From the NCBI GenBank assembly GCA_023053685.1, contig JALIGW010000002.1, positions 42,113,720 through 42,177,719 on the forward strand: DNA of 64,000 bases, given 5' to 3'. Below, in pieces: positions 1 through 12,670 of this stretch (its first letter is position 1; each line of letters opens with the position of its first letter). A program made the position numbers and the translations under genes. The notes beneath the pieces are model-generated. The model did not search any database. It was given only the letters and a program-made list of their open reading frames with translations, and was not told the DNA's origin. Origin of the DNA: Diadophis punctatus similis (Eukaryota; Chordata; Lepidosauria; Squamata; Dipsadidae).

Positions 1-755
1 AACAAGAAAGTCCAGTTGCCCTTTGAAAAAGCACCTTTGAGACCCTAGGATGGCTCTTGTCTTTTTATTTATGACCAGGGTGACTGAATATCTCCATAGA
101 CATTTAGCCACCCCTAGGACTTTTCGGTGCGGAGGGAGGGGAGACAGATGGACAAATACCAACCAGCTTTGCTTTTGCAATCTTTTCATTTGCCTTAAAT
201 CACCTGGAAACAAATTACTCAAATAAAGTCCAAACAACATTATGGTAAAATTCCCTACCATGCAGAGGAGAGAATTCCATCATATCATTTAATCAATAAA
301 AAAGATATGTTTCACAAATAAAATCCATAGCATGTTGTTGGCTCACAATCAAGATAAAAATACAATGCTTAAAAAGGATACAGAAGTTTGCCTATCTCAT
401 GCTGTCCTGGTTTATTATACAGCTGGGTATAATCATTATAAAGCTGGGTTTTTGTATAATTATATTAACAAAAGTCCATATAACTTAGTTTCATTCTGTT
501 TGAAAAAGTATATATCCTGTTTCTGCAAGCAGACCCTGTTTTCTACAACTAGGTTGACTTGTAAGAATGCACATCTGATTCCAATTCAATAAGGAAAGCT
601 ATGAATTCAAGTTACCTTTATTATGTTTGATTTTTTTAAAAAAAATTGGTTCAAATGGAGACATCTCTGCAATAATGTTCCAAGAAGCTCAATTATGTAG
701 GCATGTTCATTTTCACATTTGTTTAGCTGTTCTACACTTATGAATGTTTAAGGGT
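1..755. other. Unassigned AT-rich sequence
   Basis: No repeat family, conserved protein or RNA gene is recognised. The 86-codon open frame at 332-592 has ordinary AT-rich composition and no known motif, so it is treated as chance. Confidence 0.5.
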
Positions 756-845
756 TGGAATGGAATGGAATGGAATGGAATGGAATGGAATGGAATAGAA
801 TAGAATAGAATAGAATAGAATAGAATAGAATAGAATAGAATAGAA
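756..845. repeat. Pentanucleotide microsatellite (TGGAA)8(TAGAA)10
   Basis: Eight TGGAA units (756-795) switch abruptly to ten TAGAA units (796-845). The two blocks differ by one base per unit, which suggests a G-to-A variant unit that later expanded on its own. Confidence 0.97.
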
Positions 846-937
846 ATGTTAATAGGAGAATAACACAATGGTTTTATACAATTAGATCTAAAAAACACAG
901 ATGTTTTACAATAATAAGTATCAAACTGAGAGTCAGT

Positions 938-1085
938 TGGATGTAATGTTTAAAGTACTGCCCTAAAAAGTGGAAGACCATGAGTTCTAGTCCTGCTTTA
1001 GGCATGAAAATTATTTTAAGCCCGTTACTCTTTTTTCAGTCTCAGAATCAGTGCTGTGAGGAAAATAGGAAGTGGGAATAATTCC
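938..1085 (+). mobile_element. tRNA-derived SINE, diverged
   Basis: A box-A-like stretch near 948-960 and a box-B-like GAGTTCTAGTCC near 988 are followed by text typical of squamate SINEs (GGCATGAAA, then a GTGAGGAAAATAGGA tail). It resembles the copy at 9512. The family call is from memory. Confidence 0.55.
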
Positions 1086-1123
1086 TACATTCTTATTTAG
1101 ATTGAAATGTATAAAACCTGGCA

Positions 1124-1125
1124 TT

Positions 1126-1197
<72 letters not shown>

Positions 1198-1201
1198 TCC
1201 T

Positions 1202-1261
<60 letters not shown>

Positions 1262-1265
1262 TTCT
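1124..1265. repeat. (TTTC)n tetranucleotide microsatellite
   Basis: About 35 units of TTTC, interrupted by TTCC near 1199. Open frames through it encode FLSF or KERK repeats and are artefacts. Confidence 0.97.
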
Positions 1266-2241
1266 TGTATTGCAGTATTAATTAATGTAGCAATGAATAA
1301 AACCACTCATCTATATTGCATACATATGTCTTTCAATTTTTACTTTCTTTCATTGTTTACTTCACACCTAGGTTTAAAAGAAGTTCACATCAAATCAATA
1401 AAAGGATTTCCCCACATGCTTACAATCTAAGAGACAGTGGAAGAAAGAGAAACGAGATAAAAAGAAACAAGGAGGCCCAGAAGCAGTTGTGAACTTTGCC
1501 TAGTGCTTCTTACTAAAGACTGGCTGGAATGGAAAAGAACTCAGGAAGCAGGAAATCTGAATAGTATCTGCCATCCTTTCCTCTCTTATGGAGCGCATAG
1601 GTGTGGGTGGGTGTTTTTATTGTACAAGGTAAAATATAACAAGTTGAAGCAATAGTTAGAGCCAAGTAAATAGCCTTTTGAAAATGAAAAGTTCTTATAT
1701 ATAACTATTCACTATAGCATGGAACATTCCATTACAACAACATATGTATTTTTCCCAGATAAATTATATCTAAGTTAGAAAAGGTGTTTCTAGTTAAGAG
1801 ACAGATCAATTGACTTATCTTTAACTCATGTAAAATTGCTCAAAGCATTGCCAGTTGAAAGACTACTGCTTGATACAGCTGTTAACAGACCATCAAAGTG
1901 TGAGGTCGTATCAGAGAAAATAAGACAAACCCCAAAGGTACCGTTGATTTTGATTTTCTTTTTCCAGCTATGAAGGTGAATTAGACTGTGGAGTGTTTTC
2001 AAGTGATTAATATGCTATACATGCTAGCAAAGGGCAGGAGAGGTGAAGTTGCTTTATTTATACATAAGCAAGGTACTGTATATGGTTATACAATGACGGC
2101 TTTACTACTGTGTACTGGGTTGGAAGGATGGGAGAAGCGGCAAGCTTATGAAATCTCTTGTTAATGACACAATTTTATTAAAAGCATGATTGACTGAAAG
2201 GAGTTTTCTCTCCCCATGCACTGCTTGCAGAGGATCAAGTC
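1266..2241. other. Unassigned sequence
   Basis: Nothing recognisable was found between the TTTC array and the hAT element. No gene-like frame and no clear repeat ends. Confidence 0.45.
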
Positions 2242-2749
2242 CAGTGGTGAGTTCCTACCAGTGCGGTCCACTCTATAGCACCGGTAGCGGCCCGCTAGTG
2301 ACATCACAGAACTGGTGCGGTCAGTTACCGGTGCCTGGGTGCCACCATTAAAAAAAAATTTTTTTAAATTTTTTAAAAAAATTTCTTCTGCGCATGCCCA
2401 GAAGCCGAGCTTCCAGCACTGCGCATGCACTGCCTTCCTACCCCACAGTGAGTCCAAGCAGGCGAGGATGGCTGAGGGAGCGCATGAGACACTGAAAGAA
2501 TGGGCGGCAGGAGCTATCTCCATTCCCCTCCCTTCAGCAGTCTGAGAAGCCACAAACGTGTGATGATCTTAGGCATTTTCGCACGTTTGAGGCTTCTCTA
2601 GCTGCTGAGTGGAGCAATCCCCCACACTGCTCCGGCCGCTGCCAAACTCCCGAGGCCCACGCCCACCCGGTCACATGGCTGGCAAGCCACACCCACAAAA
2701 TAAGCCACGCCCACAGAGTGGTAGTAAAAAAAATAGGAACCCGACCCTG
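2242..2749. mobile_element. Non-autonomous hAT-type element, 508 bp, 8-bp duplication
   Basis: It begins CAGTGGTGAGTTCCTAC; its end, read on the minus strand, is CAGGGTCGGGTTCCTA. Both flanks are ATCAAGTC (2234-2241 and 2750-2757), an exact 8-bp target duplication, which is the hAT hallmark. There is no transposase frame. The inside holds TGCGCATGC motifs and an AT palindrome near 2349-2385. It belongs to the same end family as the elements at 25451, 45837, 61831 and 62266. Confidence 0.85.
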
Positions 2750-2782
2750 ATCAAGTCTCACATATGCAATATCCCAAAGAGA

Positions 2783-2861
2783 CAGGAAGGGGGAGAGGGA
2801 GAGGGATGGCGGAGAGGGAGGGTGGGAGGGAGGGAGGGAGGGAGGGAGGGAGGGAGGGAGG

Positions 2862-2939
<78 letters not shown>
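2783..2939. repeat. Compound (GGGA)n(GA)n microsatellite
   Basis: A loose GGGAGA region passes into GGGA units (about 2824-2866) and then pure GA to 2939. Overlapping frames encode GRE or LSLS repeats and are not genes. Confidence 0.96.
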
Positions 2940-2941
<2 letters not shown>

Positions 2942-5483
2942 CTACAAAAGGAACATGTCAACAAAGAAAAATGACTCTTTAATCACATTTTTATAAGAAC
3001 AGATTTTAGTTATAGTCCTTGAGGTTGATACTATGATTCTTTATTTGCTGCTGCTTTGCAGTTACTGGGTATTTAAAGTTTAAAATATCCTGTAACTTTA
3101 CAGTTTTTTAAAGTTTTATTAAAATTTTACAGGAATAAGACAACACTGTGATTCCTGACTAACACTTCTTGCCAAAGTTCAGGAAGAAGAAAGGTAAACA
3201 AATAAGTAAACAATATTTAGCTAAAGGGGCTTCGGTGTAGGTAGAGCCAAATATACTGAAAGTTTTTTATTTGAATTTCTTGAACTTCAATTGCTAAATG
3301 TTTTCCTTCCGCTCGTATGCATAAGCATTTCAACATTCCAGCATGTTATCTAATGTTTTTACTATATGTATAAAAATAGCTCAAGTGTAATTAAAACCTG
3401 CTCTTCACCTAATCTGGTTTTTTTTAAATTTTCATTTGGTGCCTTTTATAATTTAAAAGTTTTAAATAATATTAATTAGATATTAATAACTAATGTAATC
3501 TTAATATTACTGCCAATTTAATATTAACATAATGTTAGATATTTATTAATAATCATAAAAATAAATTTTATGAATTGTTTTTAACTTTATTCTATGCCAC
3601 CCAGGGTCACTTGATTAAAATGGGTGTCCATTTAAATATGACTAGTAAATACCGGTAAATAAAAAGTACCTCATTTCTTCTCACTCTAAGATAGGCTGCA
3701 GACTATCACCAGTCTCAAGCAAAACCTGGGTTGTGGGACGATGTGGAATATATGTATGTCCCATCTGTAAAACAGCCAGCATGAGATAATTAAACACATT
3801 CCTCATTTGTCTAGATTTATGTTTGCTATTTATTATGGTTTTCATCTCTTTGTTTCTGGATTTTAGCGGAGTGATAACTGGTTATCTAAAGTCCAAGTGG
3901 GATTATGGTTTTCCCATCCACCAAACTCAGCATTAAGTGTTATTGTTGCTTTAATCAATACTCAGGGTCATTGTCATGTCAATCCCTTCCCTTTCTTCAG
4001 AGTCTCTAGCCCAGGCCTTCAATACAAAACAACCACATGGCTCCCAAGGCTAACATAGCAAGACTTGACAGCTAGGTGATAAGGTATGTCAAAATCCAAA
4101 GCCAAGTTGTTTGAGAATGATATCCTCCCTAACAGTTAGTGATTATTCCTGGGAAAACCCAAGCTGTTTTGACAGCTGATTAGAACTGGAAGAGGCAGGG
4201 GGAAGACATGGAACACAATTAACCATTTGCTGGATAAAAGCTTCTTATCAAAAAACAGATTGAAAATAATGTTAGAAAGAATATCATTGCCCACTCAAAT
4301 ATTCAGTGTTCAGAGCCTTCTTCACTGGCCTAGACTTTTGAACATCTCTATTGGCCTAGTTAGTAGTCTTTGGACTACTGCTTGGTGCTCACCCCAGAGA
4401 AGTCGATGGACCCAGATCATTATTCCACTCTCTCTCTCTCTTTTATCTGGAATTATCAATATTAAAGCCCTATTTAACCCAATGTCAGTGGGCACAAATT
4501 CAGCTTGTGGAAGTTCAAATTCTGAATTGGTAGCTGTGTTTGAAACTGAAAACATTTTTTTTACCCTGGAGAAAATAACACAAGGATTTTAAAATAAGGA
4601 CTCCTAATATTTTCTTACAAGTGCTATATTTTCAAACAATAATTGTGCAGTAAAATACTACAGCCATATCCTTGTCTGCGTCTGAATTACAATCACACAA
4701 TTAATTATCCCAAATTGACAAACATATCAAGCAGTACTCTCGGCTTCATTATTATTTCTGAGCCACAAAGCCCCTTGGTATGTCCAACAGAAAAGCAACA
4801 GGCTCACTTAGTTGTATATTAAGAACAAAACAAAACTCAACAGGAAAGAAATATATTCCTGGATGTCATGTGGGCTGTCTAGATGTTCAAAAAGACAGAA
4901 GAGGCAGCATTTCTAAACTCTCTCCATATGTTTCCCTTCTGTGCGCAATTAGTTATTCTTTTTTTTTCTCCCTTCAAGCATAATTCTTTTTTTTTTTTAG
5001 GGGGCAGGGGATCTGGAAAAAAATTAAGGTCTCAATTGCTAAATGCAGTAGCTCTGCTAGCTACATTGCAGGACAAATCTTCAAAGTTTAATCACAACTT
5101 CTTACTTTACGCTCTATATGAAGACATTAAAGGGAGGGCTTGGACTGGCAATTATTTGGGGGACACTTCATAACCATTTTGGTATTTTACTACCACTTCC
5201 TTTTTTCTTATGCCCTAAAATAGAATTGAGACTATTTTACCATAACAACACATTTTTAAATATCTAAAAGAGTTCACTGCAACATATTTTACTATAATAA
5301 CACAGAGAATGTTTTCCCGTTTATCTTCACAACCTCGAAAGGCTAGGGAATATACAAGTGGCTTATTCAAATGCCTTTGAATGCTCAGAAGCAGCAGGTG
5401 GAAACGTAAACCCACCTGTCATTGTTACAATGCAACTGGTGTTTTGAAGCATGGTGCCCTAATGGTAGATTCTGCAAGCCAAA
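2940..5483. other. Long unassigned interval
   Basis: Mostly AT-rich unique-looking sequence. A possible degenerate LINE 3' tail lies near 3590-3660. Open frames of 121 and 77 codons around 4227-4592 and of 67-96 codons around 4780-5173 carry no recognised motif. Poly-T runs occur near 4960 and 4990. I see no supported gene. Confidence 0.4.
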
Positions 5484-6156
5484 TAGAAAACAGAATAACA
5501 GAGTTGGAAGGGACCTTGGAGGTCTTCTAGTCCAACCCCCTGCTTAGGCAGGAGACTCTACACCACTTCAGACAAATGGTTATCCAATATCTTCTTAAAA
5601 ACTTATGCAGCCTACAACTTCTGGAGGCAAGTTGTTCCACTGATTAATTGTTCTAACTGTCAGGAAATTTCTCCTTAGTTCTAGGTTGCTTCTCTCCTTG
5701 ATCAGTTTCCACCCATTGCTTCTTGTCTTGTCCTCAGGTGCTTTGGAGAATAGAATAATAGAAGAATCCCTCTTCTTTGTGGCAGCCCCTGAGATATTGG
5801 AACACTGCTATCATGTCACCCCTAGTCCTTCTTTTCATTAAACTAGACATACCCAGTTCCTGCAGCTGTTCTTCATATGTTTTAGCCTCCAGTCCCCATA
5901 TCATCTTTGTTGCTCTTCTCTGCACTCTTTTTAGAGCCTCCACATCTTTTTTACATCATGGTGATCAAAACTGAATGCAGTATTCCAAGTGTGGTCTTAC
6001 CAAGGCATTATAAAGTGATATTAACACTTCATGTGATCTTGTTTCTATCCCTCTGTTTATGCAGCCTAGAACTGTGTTGGCTTTTTTTGGCAGCTGCTGC
6101 ACACTGCTGGATCATGTTTAAATGGTTGTTCACTAGGACTCCAAATACCTTGGAAT
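5484..6156 (-). mobile_element. CR1 LINE 3' portion, minus orientation
   Basis: The left edge carries the CR1 3'-end signature (GTTGGAAGGGACCTTGGAGG, then TCTTCTAGTCCAACC). Going right it covers the 3' untranslated region and then the C-terminal RT region on the minus strand. The copy is 5'-truncated near 6156, as is usual for CR1. Confidence 0.9.
5749..5943 (-). pseudogene. CR1 reverse transcriptase C-terminal remnant
   Basis: The minus-strand frame encodes a stretch with VQRRATKMIWGLE, a YEEQLQELG segment and RRTRGDMIAVFQYLRG. This is the conserved C-terminal tail of CR1 ORF2, downstream of the catalytic domain. It is a small part of a protein normally near 1,000 residues, so it is an inert fragment. 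A second CR1 cluster on the + strand at 56891-58240 encodes the same region. Confidence 0.85.
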
Positions 6157-6182
6157 AGACCTGTTTTCCATGAATGTACATG

Positions 6183-6560
6183 TAATTCTTGGCTTATGAC
6201 CACTTGTTCAGTGACTGGTCTAATTTATGACAGTGCTGAACAAGTGGTACTTATAGTCCTCAGAGTTCCCACTGTGGCATTCCTACAGTTATATGATCAC
6301 AATTTACACTGTTACTTGCTTAAGGAACCATATGGTCCTCACTTAACCACAGCTATCAGCAATGCCAGACTTGCCATCACTAAGCAAAATAGTCACACAA
6401 TATCACACTTTACAACCAAGTTTCACAGCAACAATAATTCCTGTCCTAATTGCCATAGTAAGCCAAGAACTAGCTATATTCAGTTGCTTTTCAAAGCCAC
6501 TCAAGTGGCTATGACTAAATCTTGTATTGTGAGCCACCAAGCATCAGGGACAATCTTCAT
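6183..6560 (-). repeat. Diverged copy of the CTTGAC/TTACGACC MITE family
   Basis: It reads TTGGCTTATGACCACTTGTTCAGTG at the left and contains ATATGATCACAATTTACA and TTAACCACAG segments. These match, in altered form, the reverse strand of the MITEs at 21953 and 26592. The ends are eroded, so the borders are approximate. Confidence 0.5.
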
Positions 6561-7973
6561 CACACTTCTTAAAAAGAAATCTAGCTACTTTCCCTCAGCC
6601 TATGCCCACCAGTATTTTCATGTCTGTCCTTTTTGCATCTTCTTTTATTCTTTAATTAGAAAAAGCTTCTCAAAGGGATTTATCTAATAAAATAATGAAC
6701 AATGTTATTAATTAATAACCTTTGTTAACAAGAAAACCTTAAAAGCATTCTAGATATTTGTAATTCTTAGGTTTTGCTACACTTCTAAAGCTTTTAAAGT
6801 CTTGACATTCTCCACTCTGAGGGACAGAGGCTGTTGAAAGTGCTAGAGAACAACACTGTCTCTCCATAACCCTTTGACTGTTGCTATTGTCTCAATAGTA
6901 CTAGAGTCCCTCTGGACCGAGACAGGGATAAATTGTTTAAAAGAGACAGAGAAAAACCAGCAGTGATTAGATGCAGCAGGGGGATAGCAGTCTAGCTATC
7001 TCTCTTCAGAAATGCTCTACTGTGCATGAGGCCCAGTGAACAGAAGTTGTTAATGTCCAATTACCTAATCTCTTTATTTAGACATGCCGAGGCCAATCAA
7101 TCATTTGCTTTTGTGGTTTTACTAATGTTGCCTGCTGACACTAATGCTTCTCATTCTTGTTTATTTTCATATGTCAGCTTGCTTCCTAGTTCCATTTTTA
7201 AAATATTTGTTAGTAGAAATTCGCAGCCACCTTTGAGAAGACAGGATAGTGCTAAAAATTGACTCTGTATTATGGGTAGAAGACCTCCAATTGGAATACG
7301 AGTTGACATAATCAGATGCCCCACAACTCTAATTGAAATTACTCTAAATTATAGCACTGGTAGACCATAGAAGATCTTAAATAAACTGCTGGTCAGTCTC
7401 CCTAAGCCTAGATATCTACTCTTCCAAAATCATTTTTCATTATTTTTCTTTCATAGAACTTCTTTCCTTGGGAAATTTTTTGACAAGCTAATTGCATGAA
7501 GTAAGTCTTATTATTAAATAAGGCAAGTCTTTAAATATCAAGGAACAAATATCTTATTATCTCTTTATTCAAGAACAGTTTCAAAATAATGGTATGGGTG
7601 TAAATATTGTCAAGAAAATTGGACAGACATTAAACATATAAAATATGTAATGCATCTAAAATTGAAGCTATCTAATAAGTCTAAAGTATGTTCAAATCTT
7701 GTAATCTCAAAAGTAAGAGCTGAGCAATAAAAAGCTTAAAATTTTATAAAATCAGAATCTCCCTCTTAAATTACATTATGCAATGTTTCTTGTTAAACAA
7801 AATGTTAGCTTAAGTACTTGGAAAACAATTATACCAACTCCTAAAACATATGTTAGCTTTTAAATGTCAAAGGGAAAAAATGTGTATTTCAATCCAAGCA
7901 ACAAAACAAAAGGAATTTTGCATCTGAATTATGTGACTTTGGTGTTTTGCCAATCAATTTAATATGCCTAGGT
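6561..7973. other. Unassigned sequence
   Basis: AT-rich and without recognised repeat ends. The 78-codon frame at 7026-7262 has no known motif. Confidence 0.4.
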
Positions 7974-8323
7974 CAGTGATGGCTAACCTTTTCCGGACCA
8001 AGTGCCCAAAGCACCCGCACATGCGCACGAATGCGTGCACATACGCCCGAAGTCTAAAAATGCAATGCGCGTGCACGCCCTGTGCATGTGCCCCGTCTCC
8101 CTGCATGCACCCCTGTATGCGCCCCACCCCCACGCATGCACACACAGTCCCCCTGCACACGCCCCGACCCTGTGCATGCGTGGCAGAGACCCAAAGACCA
8201 GCTGGCCGGCAGGAGGCACACACGCATGCGCGGAAGAGCTGAACTGGGGCGACGGCTCGTGTGCCCACAGAGAGGGTGCTGCGTGCTACCTCTGGAACGC
8301 GTGCCATAGGTTCGCCATCACAG
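7974..8323. mobile_element. Non-autonomous hAT-type element, 350 bp, GC-rich
   Basis: The ends are CAGTGATGGCTAACC and, on the minus strand, CTGTGATGGCGAACC. Both flanks are GCCTAGGT (7966-7973 and 8324-8331), an exact 8-bp duplication. The interior is rich in CACATGCGC and GCATGCAC motifs. The overlapping cysteine- and histidine-rich frames (up to 117 codons) result from this composition. Confidence 0.9.
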
Positions 8324-8398
8324 GCCTAGGTGACATGATATAGATATAGATTTAGATATATAGAAAATGATTCTAATTGCTAAGAACATTTGAAAAAT

Positions 8399-8447
8399 TT
8401 TATTTATTTATTTATTTGTGAGATTTATATACCGCCTCTTGTCATCA
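8399..8447 (-). repeat. SINE/BovB-type tail fragment
   Basis: (ATTT)n followed by GAGATTTATATACCGCCTC, identical in layout to the tails of the SINEs at 20949 and 40481. Only the tail remains. Confidence 0.65.
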
Positions 8448-9511
8448 TAGTCATAGTCAGCTCAAAAGGATTGATCCATCAGAAACATGCATTGCTCTGG
8501 TTTATTGCCTATCATCTTACTTCCTGTATCAGATCCAGAAAGGCCCCCTAGTTTACTTTTAACAGTTGTTATTCTATAGAAAAAAGAGTTGTTCTATTTC
8601 ATGTAGCAAACATGTTCCATTGTTTCATTTCATTTGACAGTGGTGAAGTTATAAAAGAATGTATTTCCCCCATTTGTCATCCCGTTCTTCCTGAAGGGCA
8701 GAGAATCTTTTTCTATGATACACCAGTGTTTTCACCACCTCTAAAGAAACTAAAGTGCTATTGTTGTGAAACAATGGTTCATTTATGTTCTGCAAAATGT
8801 TATACACAGCAGACAAGTTTTCTGTGACTGATATGTAACAGATGATATCCACTTCTGAAAAATAAAGTAATAAAGTAAAAAAAAAGCTTATATCAATAAG
8901 TCCCTACAAGAAACTGAAATATTTAGTATTCAAATATATTTACTGAATCTTTTTCTTTTTGTTTAATTATTATCCACACAGCAGACAAGCATTATTTTTC
9001 TCCCATTCAGTTGCAAGTGGCTGTATTGAAGTTCTTCAGACTAATGATGTCAGGGTTGAAGCTCAAAGGGAAAGACTGAATGTCCCATGTGACTTTATTA
9101 TTTTGGCTAATTTCCAAGAACTAATTTAGGTTCTCTGAAGGGCAGGGGCATACCCAGTAGGATCTTCGAGAGGAGGGGGATGTAGTTGGTTTTTTTTTCT
9201 ATGAATAACAGACCTTTCTGCTTTTGAAAATGCCCTCTATTTCAAAAGTGGTTTATTGTCCAGCATGAGAAACAGAAAATTAGTGTTTCTTTAAATTAAA
9301 AAAAAAAGTCACGTAGCTCTTTGGAGCTTATCCACAGTGCATAAAGAAAAAGAAGAGAGAGAGAAAATAGAGAAACATTTTATTCCTGTTGAATATTGGC
9401 ATACATTTTGTAATTACTACACAGTTGTAGTAATTATCATATTGTAAAGAGATGTGATAAATCAGCTCATTGGTTAACCTTACTTTGGAATCCATATTTC
9501 AGAAGGGAAAG
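8448..9511. other. Unassigned sequence
   Basis: The open frame at 8612-8827 (71 codons) has an ordinary amino-acid mix but no family I recognise, no splice context I can defend and no support elsewhere. No repeat ends were seen. Confidence 0.4.
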
Positions 9512-9632
9512 GGAAGTATGATGTTGTAACCAATGTGTTGGACTAGGGAGCCCTGGGTTCTAGTCTTCCTGGACCATTTGAAAGTAACTGTATATTCCCT
9601 TACAAGTTGATGTTTTAAGGATAAAATAAGGC
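9512..9632 (+). mobile_element. tRNA-derived SINE, diverged
   Basis: GATGTTGTAACCAATGTGTTGGACTA resembles a box A and following tRNA-like stem; GGGTTCTAGTC near 9552 resembles box B. The tail near 9610-9630 (AAGGATAAAATAAGG) is typical of MIR/L2-tailed SINEs. Confidence 0.55.
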
Positions 9633-9881
9633 AAGAGTTTCTCCTTATAAAACATTATTGCACTTCCAGAAGACAAGGGAGTTATTAATGACATCACAGA
9701 AATGCTTCATTTGATTAGCCTCATAGGAAAGACCGAGATTTCAAATTCTCCTGATTTTTCAATCCTAAAATCTGCAAATTTTATACATGGTATAATCTGT
9801 GTATAAGCTTGCTCGCTTACTGTATATGTTTATTTATGATACTATAAATATTACACGGCTCAAATTAATTATTTAAAATTT

Positions 9882-10185
9882 AGGTAAAAGTTAAAGGTTT
9901 TCCCTACCCTCTTAGGGGATGGTGCTCATCTCCATTTCCTGGTTGAGGGATCCAGCATTGTCTGAAGATGCTTCCATGGTCATGTGGCCGGCATGATTAT
10001 ATGCTGAGGTACATATTACCTTCCAGCTGAAGTGGTACCTATTTATCTACAAGCATTTGCATGCTTTTGAACTGATAGGTGGGTAGGAGCTAGGGCAAGA
10101 ATGTGAGCTCACTCCTGTCACATGGTACTAGGGTCTCAAACTCCCAACCTTCAAGTTGACAAGCTCAGCATCTTAACTACTAATT
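9882..10185 (-). mobile_element. Squamate SINE, minus orientation
   Basis: It begins AGGTAAAAGTTAAAGGTTTTCCC, then GGTGCTCATCTCCATTTC, CATGTGGCCGGCATGA and GGTACCTATTTATCTAC. The right end holds a box-B-like AGGGTCTCAAACTCCC and ACAAGCTCAGCATCTTAACTAC. I recognise this as a common lizard and snake SINE; the subfamily name is uncertain. Confidence 0.75.
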
Positions 10186-10609
10186 TATATAATGCTTAAA
10201 ACAATTTAAAAACAAAATAATTATACAGATGATTTCCCATTCAGACACAAGCTATACCTTAATGCATTAATGCCTGTTCAAATAAAACAATCTTGAATAA
10301 CTTGCAGAAGACTAATAGAGCATTTCATTAATCTCTGGGGACAAGGCTTCACAGAACATGGAGTCTCAATAGATGAAGACTATTCTCTGGAGATAAAGCA
10401 TATAGGGCTTTACACAGGAAAACCAGGATTTTAACTAAAAGTGGAAGCCTATATAAAGACAGTACAGCAACTAGAAAATAAGCACAATACTTGCATTTTG
10501 GCCAATAATTCCTAACAGCCTGGCTGCCACACTGGATCAACTTAATTTATAGATACTTTTAAAAATTCTCTCTTACTCTATAATTTTTTTAAAAATCCTT
10601 ATTTTTTTC

Positions 10610-11170
10610 TATTATCTTTTTTGCTCATCATCAAAACTACAAATCATTAGTGCATTTTTTGTTTCATGCAAAAACTCTATAAGGGGTTTCAAGTCGACCA
10701 TAGATGTATTGTTTTTTTTTTATCTAATCAAAGAGGATAATTTAATCAGTGCCACAAGTTTCATCATCTTCAACAACCATTCCTCTATTATAAGTAGTTT
10801 GAGCCTTAACCATTTTTGAGCATACATTAGTATTGCTGCAGTTCTCACGTGTGAGAATAAATTTCCATGACTATTTTTTGGTTGCATGTCCCAAAATGCA
10901 AATTCTCTGGTTTCAATTGTAGTTTAACTTTTAAAATTTGCTAAATTAATGCATATATTTATATCCAAAATGTTTTAGCTTTTTTACATGTCCTCCAAAC
11001 ATAAAATGTCCTTTCACGTTGTTCACATTTCTAGCAAAGATTTGAAGAACCTTTATACATTACCAATAATCTTGTCCAAATTTGTTCCTAAAAGTCAGAA
11101 GGCTTTCGTTCCTGACAAGGTGAATACGTTCATCATTACATATCTATGATATTTTCCAATATTGCATCTT
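10610..11170 (-). mobile_element. L1-type LINE 3' end, minus orientation, decayed
   Basis: The minus strand around 10975-11045 encodes a decayed form of the C-terminal C-x2-C zinc knuckle and following HMWW-like block of L1 ORF2. It aligns by eye with the better copy at 38960-39720. Borders are approximate and the frame is broken. Confidence 0.6.
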
Positions 11171-12465
11171 GTAGACATATACCATCTATTTCTTATATTA
11201 AAATTTTTTAGAGAAGATATCAAACGGTTTTAGCTTCAGTATCATTTGTCACACAGTCAAACATGATATTGATACTTTTGGCAATTAGTCATACAACAAA
11301 AAGGGTTAAGGACCACTGCATTCATTTTATTTAAATAATTCTTGAAAAACTATTCAGTCTCTTGTTAACCTCTTATTAAAAATGACCTTCAGTTCAAATA
11401 GCTACAGCATTTGACAACCAAAAATACATATGCCATGAAACTAAGACACATTTACTCTATTTCCTTTCTTCTAGTTAATTTGTGTACTATGAGGAAGGCT
11501 GCTTGATTCCGACCAAACCTAGGTATTACATAGTGGGCCAGAGAGCATCTTTGCATAGTATCTTTGAATTAGCTATTTCTTTTCCCGAATTACTCATTAG
11601 GATTCCCCTTAATTGTAAACTTTAATCACTATGTACAATAACAATAACAATGGAGAAGAATGAGGGGAAATGTTTTTTTTACCAAAAATACCTTGTTTTT
11701 TGACTTCTTAATCACAAGTTTCTTGAGATAGATAAATGTATGAAGAAGTAGATAAGAATGTAAAACAAGAATCATTATAAGCAAAATCTGAACTGCTAAA
11801 ATACCTGATTTAGTGGAAGGTAGTTATTATCATCAAATAACACTGTACCACAGGTTATTCTGCTTATGAATAGTCTTTTATACTGCCTAACCTTGTGACT
11901 GATAAATACATCCAACCCCTCCATTTCAAATAATAGATTAAATTAGATTTTTGTTTCTGTTGATTTGATTTTAGTTTGTTTGTTTGTTTGAATGGTCTTC
12001 TATTTTAACATTATATAAATTAACATGTTTGTCTTTCTACTTCTTCACCCTATCAACCAACCTGTTTTGTGAAAAGATAATTTGGAGTAACCATGTTGGA
12101 AAGCATCTGTCCAGGTCAGGAGAACAGCTGAAGCAAGGAATTAGTCTGGACTCAATACATAAACACAATTATACACACACACAAACTGGGGAAGAATCTA
12201 TTTGGCTTGTATGCTATCTAATTTACATTTCCTGAGGCAGATGTGAATCACTGTAAAGATAAATTCCCATATCCTTTATATTTTGTAACACTACAACTTT
12301 AATAAAAAGTATATAAGATATATTTCTATATGATAGCTATATTCAAAAAAAATCATGCATGAATATGTGACACACAGAAATACATTATTCTAGGGGAAAT
12401 GGTTGCAAATACATATTTTAGATAATATTTTGTTCCAATAAATGGAAATAGTGGAAAAAATGAGT
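11171..12465. other. Unassigned sequence
   Basis: AT-rich. It includes a short (TTTG)n run near 11974-11992 and the open frame at 11984-12235, which has no recognised motif. Confidence 0.4.
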
Positions 12466-12473
12466 ATCTAAGT

Positions 12474-12578
12474 CAGGGGTGTCAAACTCGTGGCCTGCAG
12501 CCGGATGCATCATATGCTGGCCATGCCCATGCCTGGTTTAGCGAAGGGGAAAAAATTTGTGACACGTCATGTCACCTG
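12474..12578. mobile_element. hAT MITE, 105 bp, CAGGGGTGTCAAAC family
   Basis: It starts CAGGGGTGTCAAACTCG and ends near GTCACCTG. Both flanks are ATCTAAGT (12466-12473 and 12579-12586), an exact 8-bp duplication. The interior includes GGCCATGCCCA and a GTTTAGCGAAGGGG block shared with the copy at 18714. Confidence 0.9.
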
Positions 12579-12670
12579 ATCTAAGTGAAACCATTACTAA
12601 GAAGCTTGTCAATCTCCACACTAGACAATTCTTCACTTTTCGCATATTTCTCACACATTCTTTTTACTGC

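Noticed and set aside
6196..6687. 163-codon open frame
   Set aside because: It runs through a diverged MITE and has no protein motif.
7954..8343. Cysteine- and histidine-rich frames on both strands, resembling zinc-binding proteins
   Set aside because: They coincide with the GC-rich hAT element and its CACATGCGC repeats; spacing fits no known finger.
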